In this document: piece by piece, positions 23,172-28,345 of the stretch
How positions within the stretch are numbered: position 1 is the first letter of the stretch
Layout: each line of letters opens with the position of its first letter
Assembly: GCA_958421655.1 (NCBI GenBank)
Contig: CATZMG010000025.1
Location: forward strand, 1-28,345
Source of the DNA: an uncultured Collinsella sp.
GTDB taxonomy: Bacteria; Actinomycetota; Coriobacteriia; Coriobacteriales; Coriobacteriaceae
Direction: 5' to 3'
DNA: 28,345 bases
The notes under the pieces: generated by a model
Databases searched by the model: none
What the model was told of the DNA's origin: nothing
Seen by the model: only the letters and a program-made list of their open reading frames with translations
Made by a program: the position numbers and the translations under genes

Positions 23172-24345
23172 AGCGGCTCCTTCCAAAGATCAGCGTGGCG
23201 GCGGCAACGAACAGCAGCGCCATAAGGACCAGCGCGCCGGCGCGAACGGCAAAAGGTCCCAGGTCCTCAAAGAAATACAGGCGGTTGAACATGTCGCAGA
23301 TAAGCTTGACGGGATTGAGCCAGCACTCGGCCGGGCAGGCGCGGGCGACGTCGTCGGCAAGCGCCATCGCCGGCTCGCCGTAGAGGCCGGCGAACAGGGC
23401 GCACGTGGTAGCAAAGCCCGTGAGGATGCCGGACTTGGACGCCTTGCCGCCCTTAACGGGAAACGTGCCCACAAAAAGGCCCAGGCCCGTCGCGGCAAGC
23501 GCGGACACGGCGCCGCCCACCAAACACAGTCCCTCGCGCCCGCCAAAGTCGACGCCCACGACCAGGCGCACGTAGCCAATCGCGATCGTCATCGAGGCAA
23601 AGGAGACCAGCCACGAGCCCACAAAGATACCGGCCAGTGACGCCGTCTTGGAAAGACCGCCCACGCAGCGACGTGCGCCAAGGCCCGACAGATTGGGTTG
23701 CAAATCGACGACGCTCAAGGCGGCAAACTCGGCAGACATCATCGCGACCAGGCCAAAGAGCGCGTAGTAGTAGATGACCGTGCCATCGGGCGTGGCACGC
23801 GTCAGGCTCACGCAGTGGATGCCGCCCTCGAGCGACAGGGCGCGCGCAACCGCCTCCGGGTCGGCGAGCGCCGCCGGGTTGTCTTGGGCAACCTGGGACA
23901 TGAGCTCGGCATTTTGTGTATACGAGCTTGCCACCGTCTCCAGAATGCTGCGGTCGGTGAGCACCGTCGACGCGCGCGAGCCGTCGTAGCTCGAAAGCAG
24001 CGTGAGCTTGGGCGTGCCCGCGGCATCGACCGTGTAGATGCCCGCGACTTCGCCGGCCTTGAGCGCACGGTTCGCATCGGCTGCGTCGTCGCACTCGTGA
24101 ATCTCGAGCAGCTGGTCGTCGCCTTCCTTGGCAAGCGACGTCGCCACGTCCTTAAAGGTCGAGGCGTCCCAGGCCTCATCCACTACGACGGCCACCGGCA
24201 CCGGGTCGACTGTGCCGTCGGAGCTCAGATTCGCAAACATAAACATGAACATCGTGGAAAGCGCTATGGGAAAGACCGCGCCCCAAACCCACGTGCTCGG
24301 CCGGCGCAGCAGCGTCTTGACCGTAATGATAATGGTGTTGAACAT
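23158..24345 (-). CDS. ABC-2 type permease, first subunit
   Basis: The 395-residue protein has an N-terminal helix (about 18-38, STWVWGAVFPIALSTMFMFM), an extracytoplasmic domain (about 40-195) and about six helices at the C-terminus (YYYALFGLVAMMSAEF onward, ending in LVLMALLFVAAATLIFG). Length and layout match the LnrM/LnrN pair (about 385-396 residues each). The ATG at 24345 is 9 bases after the ATPase stop with AGGGGG as ribosome binding site. Its last 14 bases overlap the next permease gene. Both permeases share the same architecture, suggesting an old duplication. Confidence 0.88.
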   Translation of the reverse strand: MFNTIIITVKTLLRRPSTWVWGAVFPIALSTMFMFMFANLSSDGTVDPVPVAVVVDEAWDASTFKDVATSLAKEGDDQLLEIHECDDAADANRALKAGEVAGIYTVDAAGTPKLTLLSSYDGSRASTVLTDRSILETVASSYTQNAELMSQVAQDNPAALADPEAVARALSLEGGIHCVSLTRATPDGTVIYYYALFGLVAMMSAEFAALSVVDLQPNLSGLGARRCVGGLSKTASLAGIFVGSWLVSFASMTIAIGYVRLVVGVDFGGREGLCLVGGAVSALAATGLGLFVGTFPVKGGKASKSGILTGFATTCALFAGLYGEPAMALADDVARACPAECWLNPVKLICDMFNRLYFFEDLGPFAVRAGALVLMALLFVAAATLIFGRSRYEHL

Positions 24346-24354
24346 AGCTGCCCC

Positions 24355-25293
24355 CTAGTCGCGCAGCTCGCGGCCGGTGATCTCGAGGAACACGTCGTTG
24401 AGGGTCGGCGGCTCGCTCCACACGCGGCCGAGCGCAACGTCGGCAGCGCGCAGCGTGTCGAGGATGTCGACCAAATTGTGCGGGCTCGCCTCACAGGTGC
24501 AGATGAGCTCGCCGCCGGAAAGCTCAACCGAAAGCACATGCTCGAGGGCGCGCAGCCGCTCGACTGTGGCGGGCTCGACGGCGCCGACCTCGACGGTCAC
24601 GCGCTCACCCATCTGAATCATGCGCTTGAGCTCGTCATTGGTGCCCTGCGCCAGCACGCGGCCACCGTCCATGATCATAATGCGGCTGCAGATTTGCTCG
24701 ACTTCCTCCATGTAATGGCTGGTATACACCACCGTGGCGCCCTCGTCGCGCAGGCGGCAGATGCCCTCCAGGATGGCGTTGCGGCTCTGCGGGTCGACCG
24801 CCACGGTGGGCTCGTCAAAGAAGATGAGCTCAGGCTTGTGCGCGATGCCGCAGGCGATGTTGAGGCGACGCGCCAGGCCGCCCGAGAGCTTGCCAGGGCG
24901 GAACTTAGCAAAGTCGCCCAGCCCGACAAAGTCGATCGCCTCGTCCACGAGCGCGCGGCGGCGCTTGCGGTCGTTGACGTAAAGGCTGCAGAAATAGTCG
25001 ATGTTCTCGCGCACCGTAAGCTCGTCAAACACCGCCACCTGCTGCGGCACCACACCGATGCGGCGCTTGAGGTCGTAGCGGGCGGGCGTCATGGGCTCGC
25101 CGAACAGCTCGATGGTGCCTTTGTCGTAGGCGAGCAGCTGCAGAATGCAGTTGATGGACGTGGTCTTGCCCGAGCCGTTGGGGCCCAGCAGGCCAAAGAT
25201 CTCGCCGGGGGCGATGCTCAGGCTAAAGTGGTCGAGCGCGATAAGGTCGTCGTAGCGCTTGACGAGGTTTTCGACGTGGACGATGTCTGTCAT
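24355..25293 (-). CDS. ABC-2 exporter ATPase (LnrL/BcrA-like)
   Basis: The 312-residue protein has Walker A GPNGSGKTT (about 37-45), Q-loop VVPQQVAVFDELTVREN, signature KLSGGLARRLNIA (LSGGL in place of LSGGQ), Walker B LIFFDEPTVAVD, and switch His in YTSHYMEEVE. A C-terminal extension of about 80 residues is usual in DrrA/BcrA-type drug-export ATPases. The ATG at 25293 follows AAGGG; the frame runs to 25359 without a better start. It heads a three-gene operon with two ABC-2 permeases and is divergent from a histidine kinase gene 197 bases away, which points to control by that two-component pair. Confidence 0.93.
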   Translation of the reverse strand: MTDIVHVENLVKRYDDLIALDHFSLSIAPGEIFGLLGPNGSGKTTSINCILQLLAYDKGTIELFGEPMTPARYDLKRRIGVVPQQVAVFDELTVRENIDYFCSLYVNDRKRRRALVDEAIDFVGLGDFAKFRPGKLSGGLARRLNIACGIAHKPELIFFDEPTVAVDPQSRNAILEGICRLRDEGATVVYTSHYMEEVEQICSRIMIMDGGRVLAQGTNDELKRMIQMGERVTVEVGAVEPATVERLRALEHVLSVELSGGELICTCEASPHNLVDILDTLRAADVALGRVWSEPPTLNDVFLEITGRELRD

Positions 25294-25478
25294 GAGGCGG
25301 CCCTTCTGTTGATTGCGGCCCGGTACGATTGCATCATCGCAGGAGCGAGCGGCGCGCACCAGTGAGCTTTGTCACGAGTGCGGAGCTTGGCCGTGCGGCC
25401 TGCCGACGTCCCCGCTTTGCCGCGTGGGAGGAATGTCACGGTTGCGCAGGCGGTCCCTCCACCACGCGCGGCTTCGCG

Positions 25479-25484
25479 TACAAT
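25479..25484 (+). promoter_or_regulatory. -10 box suggesting a leaderless kinase mRNA
   Basis: TACAAT ends 6 bases before the ATG at 25491, so transcription would start at or within a base of the start codon. No -35 and no Shine-Dalgarno site are visible. Leaderless genes with only a TANNNT box are common in Actinobacteria. Confidence 0.5.
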
Positions 25485-25490
25485 ACCCGT

Positions 25491-26636
25491 ATGAACAGGC
25501 TTTTCGACAAATCGATCGTGCTGGCGTGCTGTATTGCGGCCGCCATGGGTCTTGCTGTGGACGCTCGCCTGGTCGCGGCGTTTTGCCTTGGCGTTATTGC
25601 CACCTCGCTGGCCGAGGTCGTACAGGGAAACCGCGCCCGCCGTGTGAGCGAGGCCGCGAGCTACGCCTGCATCATCGCGGCTGTCTTCGTGCCGCCGTTT
25701 GTGCCGTTTGCGCCTCTCGCTCTCTATGACATCGCGCGACGCGTTCGCCGTGAACGAATCTGGCCCGCGCTGGCGATTGGCGCCGTGTTTGTCTGCGCGC
25801 TTGTCGCGGACCTTCGTGGTGGCGTGCTCACCACCCGAACGCTGCTGTTAACCGCCATCCTTTCGGTTGCCGCCACCTTGCTATCGCTACGCACCGCCCA
25901 GTTGGAGCGCGAGCAGCGGCGCATGCGCCGCACCCGCGACGAGCTGCAGGAACGAGCCCTCGCGCTCGAGGCGCGCAACCGCGATCTTGCCGATCGCCAG
26001 GACTACGAAGTCGAGCTCGCGACGCTCGCCGAACGCGCCCGCATCGCGCGCGAGATCCACGATAACGTCGGGCACCAGCTCACGCGCGCCTCACTGCAGG
26101 CCGAAGCCCTACGCGTGGTCCACGCCGACGAGCCTGGCGTCGCCGCCGATTTCGCCGACGTTAAACGCACGGTTGACGAGGCGCTCCAGCTTGTGCGCAC
26201 CAGCGTCCACGCGCTCAACGACAACGCCGTCGACCTTTCCGTGCAGCTCGAACGCATTGTCGAAGGCACACGCTCGGACGGCGGCCCGCAGATTGAGCTT
26301 GAAGTTATGGCCGAACATGCGCCCGCAAACGTCGCCAACTGCTTTGCAGCGGTCCTGCGCGAAGCGCTCTCCAATACCATGCGCCACGCTTGCGCCCAGA
26401 CCGTCACCGTACGGTGCATGGAGCATCCGTCGTTTTACCAGCTCATTGTTACCGACGATGGCGTGGGTGAGGTCCAAGCAAGCGGCCGCGGCACCGCGGA
26501 GGGCATGGGGCTCGCCTCCATGCGCGAGCGCATCGAGGCGCTTGGCGGCACCTTCACCGCCGGCCCGCGTGCCGGCGCCGGCGGCTGGCGTGTGTTTGCC
26601 ACCGTTCCCAAACAGCAAGGAGATGAGGGCCGATGA
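25491..26636 (+). CDS. Sensor histidine kinase, HisKA_3 (NarL-partner) type
   Basis: The 381-residue protein has four or five N-terminal helices (about 8-135) with only short loops, so the sensor is membrane-embedded rather than periplasmic, as in LiaS/DesK/LnrJ-like kinases that watch the membrane. A coiled coil (about 135-180) leads to the dimerisation and phosphorylation motif AREIHDNVGHQL with His190. The ATPase domain shows the N-box LREALSNTMRHA, G1 DDGVG and G2 GMGLASMRERIEALGG. All residues for activity are present. ATG 25491 is chosen because membrane-helix coding begins there and a -10 box sits right upstream; the frame continues 54 codons earlier without signals. Its last 4 bases overlap the regulator gene. 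It is divergent from the ABC-2 exporter and probably controls it. Confidence 0.92.
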   Translation: MNRLFDKSIVLACCIAAAMGLAVDARLVAAFCLGVIATSLAEVVQGNRARRVSEAASYACIIAAVFVPPFVPFAPLALYDIARRVRRERIWPALAIGAVFVCALVADLRGGVLTTRTLLLTAILSVAATLLSLRTAQLEREQRRMRRTRDELQERALALEARNRDLADRQDYEVELATLAERARIAREIHDNVGHQLTRASLQAEALRVVHADEPGVAADFADVKRTVDEALQLVRTSVHALNDNAVDLSVQLERIVEGTRSDGGPQIELEVMAEHAPANVANCFAAVLREALSNTMRHACAQTVTVRCMEHPSFYQLIVTDDGVGEVQASGRGTAEGMGLASMRERIEALGGTFTAGPRAGAGGWRVFATVPKQQGDEGR

Positions 26637-27262
26637 GGCTCATCGTTGTCGACGACGACCGCTTGGTGGTCGATTCGCTCAAGATTATCTTGGGCGCCCA
26701 GCCGCAGATCGAAGTGGTGGGCACCGGTGCCAACGGCAACGATGCGGTGGCGCTCTACGCCGAGCACGCACCCGATATTGCGCTGCTCGACATCCAGATG
26801 CCGGGACGCGACGGCCTTTCGGCCGCGCGCGAGATCCTTGAGCACGACCCTGCGGCGCGCGTGGTGTTTCTGACGACGTTCTCGGATGACGAGTACATTG
26901 TGTCGGCGCTCAAGCTGGGCGCCCGCGGCTACCTGATCAAGACCGATGTCGCTGCCATTCCGCCGGCGTTGGCGCAGGTCATGGACGGCAAACGCGTGCT
27001 CGAGGGCAAGGCGATCGAAGATATCAACTTTGATGGGGCGGACGTCGAGGCCGGCGCGACCCGCCGGCCCGCCGCCTTTGCCGGTCTGACCGACCGCGAG
27101 TTCGAAGTCGCCGAGCTCATCGCCCGCGGCCTCGATAACAAGGAGATTGCCGCCACCGCCTATATGGGCGAAGGCACCGTACGCAACCACATCAGCTCGA
27201 TCCTTGCCAAAATGGGCCTACGCAACCGCACGCAGATCGCCATCGCCTACCTGCGAGGGTAA
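26633..27262 (+). CDS. Response regulator, NarL/LuxR family
   Basis: The 209-residue protein has a receiver domain (about 1-118) with the acidic VVDDD, phospho-acceptor Asp53 in LLDIQMPGRDG, TTF, and Lys in YLIKTD. A linker precedes a LuxR-type helix-turn-helix (about 143-205): LTDREFEVAELIARGLDNKEIAATAYMGEGTVRNHISSIL is read in parts. The ATG at 26633 overlaps the kinase TGA (ATGA) and has GAGGG upstream. As cognate partner of the kinase it is expected to bind in the 197-base divergent region and activate the exporter operon; no binding site was clear to me there. Confidence 0.94.
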   Translation: MRLIVVDDDRLVVDSLKIILGAQPQIEVVGTGANGNDAVALYAEHAPDIALLDIQMPGRDGLSAAREILEHDPAARVVFLTTFSDDEYIVSALKLGARGYLIKTDVAAIPPALAQVMDGKRVLEGKAIEDINFDGADVEAGATRRPAAFAGLTDREFEVAELIARGLDNKEIAATAYMGEGTVRNHISSILAKMGLRNRTQIAIAYLRG

Positions 27263-27322
27263 TTACCCAACGGCCAACCGCTCCGACAGAGCAAAATAGC
27301 TGTTATCGATTTAATGCCATTT

Positions 27323-27476
27323 CAAAACTATGCCGGTTTACTACGATAAAAACGAGATTCCCGACCACGCGTGATTTTTTCGCAAAACTACAAGCCGTCT
27401 ACCTGCGGTTTTGATTTTGCCAAATGCGGTGTGGTTGGAGGTGGGCGATTTATCGTAGTAATCCGGCATAGTTTTG
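27323..27476. repeat. 154-bp element with 28-nt inverted repeats (MITE- or ncRNA-like)
   Basis: Bases 27323-27350 (beginning CAAAACTATGCCGG) match the reverse complement of 27449-27476 at 27 of 28 positions. Further in, CCGACCAC and GTGGTTGG continue the symmetry, and a third CAAAACTA stretch with GGTTTTG forms an inner hairpin. The element is AT-richer than its surroundings and has no open reading frame. It lies in the 300-base gap after the response regulator, unrelated in sequence to the element at 5295-5522. Confidence 0.75.
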
Positions 27477-27507
27477 TTCGCGACGGCACAACCGCGCGTT
27501 TAAGCGC

Positions 27508-27541
27508 GGGGCCGGTGGGGCATTTTTGCCCCACCGGCCCC
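27508..27541 (-). terminator. Strong hairpin ending the hydrogenase operon
   Basis: A 15-base arm (27508-27522, GGGGCCGGTGGGGCA) pairs perfectly with 27527-27541 around TTTT. It starts 21 bases after the last hydrogenase gene (minus) and could also stop transcription from the response regulator side. No T-run follows on either strand. Confidence 0.7.
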
Positions 27542-27562
27542 TATCCCAGCTCTATTCCGGCG

Positions 27563-27904
27563 TTACTCCGGCTTGGTTTCTACCGTGGGAGTCTTATCCG
27601 CCGCAACTGGAGTACGGGCGGTGTCCATAGTCAGGCAGTGCTTGGGGCAGCTCTCGATGCACTCGCCACACACCACGCAGGCGTACGGGTCGATCGACCA
27701 GGTACCGCCCTTGCGATCGACCGCGAGCGCGCCCGCCGGGCAGCGGCGCGCGCACATGCCGCAGCAGATGCACACGTCCATGTCGTTGACGATATGCCCG
27801 CGCAAGCGCTCGGGTGCCGTCAGCTTCTCCTGCGGATAGCGCACCGTGACCGGCTGCTTGACCATAGAACCTAAGGCCGTCTTGGCAAATGTCAGTAAAC
27901 TCAT
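27563..27904 (-). CDS. echF: Ech-type hydrogenase ferredoxin subunit (EchF-like)
   Basis: The 113-residue polyferredoxin has two [4Fe-4S] motifs: CICCGMCARRCP (first, with CICC instead of the common CxxC spacing kept) and CVVCGECIESCPKHC. It passes electrons between ferredoxin and the [NiFe] small subunit in energy-converting hydrogenase. Short length and position right after the large-subunit gene match EchF at the end of echABCDEF; HycF/HyfH proteins are longer. The ATG at 27904 is 7 bases after the large-subunit stop, with AAAGGTAGG as ribosome binding site. It is the last gene of its operon before a hairpin. The C-terminal tail is Thr/Pro-rich. Confidence 0.85.
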   Translation of the reverse strand: MSLLTFAKTALGSMVKQPVTVRYPQEKLTAPERLRGHIVNDMDVCICCGMCARRCPAGALAVDRKGGTWSIDPYACVVCGECIESCPKHCLTMDTARTPVAADKTPTVETKPE

Positions 27905-27911
27905 GCCGCGC

Positions 27912-28345
27912 CTACCTTTCCGTGCAGCTAATGCAGGGGTCGATGGTCAGGATAATCATGGGCACGTTGGCAAGGAGCACGCCCTGCAGCGCATGTGTCA
28001 GACCCGCCAGGTTCTGCGACGTCGGCGTGCGCACGCGGAAGCGGTCCAGGTTCTTGGTGCCGTTACCGCGCACATAGTAATACGCCTCGCCGCGCGGCTG
28101 CTCAATCACAACCTCGCCGCGTGCGCCGTCGGCCGGCGTGAGCTTGGTGCGCCCGCCGATCCCGTCGTGCGGAATCTTGCCCACAAGCTCCTTAATGATG
28201 TCCATGGCCTGCGTGACCTCGGCACAGCGTACCTGACAGCGGGCATAGCAATCGCCATCGGTAGCAACGATGGGCTCAAACGCAGCCAGATCCGCATAGG
28301 CACCGTCGTCAAACATGCGCACGTCGTAATCCACGCCCGATGCGC
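27912..28345 (-). CDS. echE: Group 4 [NiFe] hydrogenase large subunit, EchE-like (C-terminal part, cut by window edge)
   Basis: About 144 C-terminal residues are present; the frame stays open to the edge (ASGVDYDVR, then the visible part). The last residues are DPCISCTER, the C-terminal CxxC that binds the Ni-Fe centre with its conserved Asp-Pro start and Arg. GEAYYYVRGNGTKNLDRFRVRTPT is the usual block before it, shared with NuoD-type proteins. The gene stops directly after TER, so there is no tail for a maturation protease to remove. Membrane-bound H2 evolution from ferredoxin with ion pumping is the expected role. The N-terminal CxxC lies outside the window. Confidence 0.9.
   Translation of the reverse strand, partial: ASGVDYDVRMFDDGAYADLAAFEPIVATDGDCYARCQVRCAEVTQAMDIIKELVGKIPHDGIGGRTKLTPADGARGEVVIEQPRGEAYYYVRGNGTKNLDRFRVRTPTSQNLAGLTHALQGVLLANVPMIILTIDPCISCTER

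Noticed and set aside
25294..25490. Response-regulator operator in the divergent exporter/kinase region
   Set aside because: I looked for a symmetric or tandem site and saw only short, chance-level matches.

Overview
The window is high-GC, gene-dense bacterial DNA with short intergenic gaps, good Shine-Dalgarno sites and mostly minus-strand operons. Its content points to a gut actinobacterium of the class Coriobacteriia, most likely Collinsella or a close relative: an Ech-type [NiFe] hydrogenase, an NRAMP-related transporter with the altered metal site described in Eggerthella, LuxS, and dispersed GGGACGTTC repeats. The genus call is inference from family knowledge, not from a search. No rRNA, tRNA, CRISPR array, phage gene or intact transposase was seen.

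Layout. 1-2657 (minus): luxS, a nucleoside hydrolase and a ribokinase; the last two form a ribosyl salvage pair. 2845-5061 (plus): a membrane acyltransferase fused to an SGNH esterase-like domain, of the type that O-acetylates cell-wall polymers. 5062-5604: gene-free, with a hairpin, a dispersed repeat, a 228-bp element with 31-nt inverted ends, and a terminator. 5605-8720 (minus): an MgtE-like protein with a PRC-barrel N-terminus, then an NRAMP-like transporter whose metal site looks like the Mg2+ (NRMT) type; about 300 bases of structured leader lie upstream. 9049-11672 (minus): YtxH-like and PRC-barrel proteins, then a membrane-anchored polysaccharide deacetylase-like protein lacking its metal ligands. 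11809-14837 (minus): HlyIII, a CNNM/CorC-type transporter, and a free-standing protein resembling the N-domain of cyanophycin synthetase. 15024-15989 (plus): an alpha/beta hydrolase behind a strong promoter with two operator-like dyads. 16122-18364 (minus): a DUF362 ferredoxin-domain protein and a methyltransferase, separated by a repeat-rich gap. 18484-21872 (minus): a MacB/FtsX-type ABC transporter. 21966-27262: an ABC-2 exporter (ATPase and two permeases, minus) divergent from a histidine kinase/response regulator pair (plus), the arrangement of LnrLMN/LnrJK-type antimicrobial resistance loci. 27263-27562: gene-free, with a second inverted-repeat element and a terminator. 27563-28345 (minus): the end of an Ech-type hydrogenase operon, cut by the window edge.

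Themes. Envelope and divalent-cation functions dominate. The most promising possibly undescribed system is the MgtE-like/NRMT-like pair: the MgtE homologue keeps its sensor-type domains but has lost the recognisable pore residues, and the transporter next to it appears to be the real Mg2+ carrier. The best non-coding signals are the two long inverted-repeat elements (5295-5522 and 27323-27476) and a palindrome in front of luxS.
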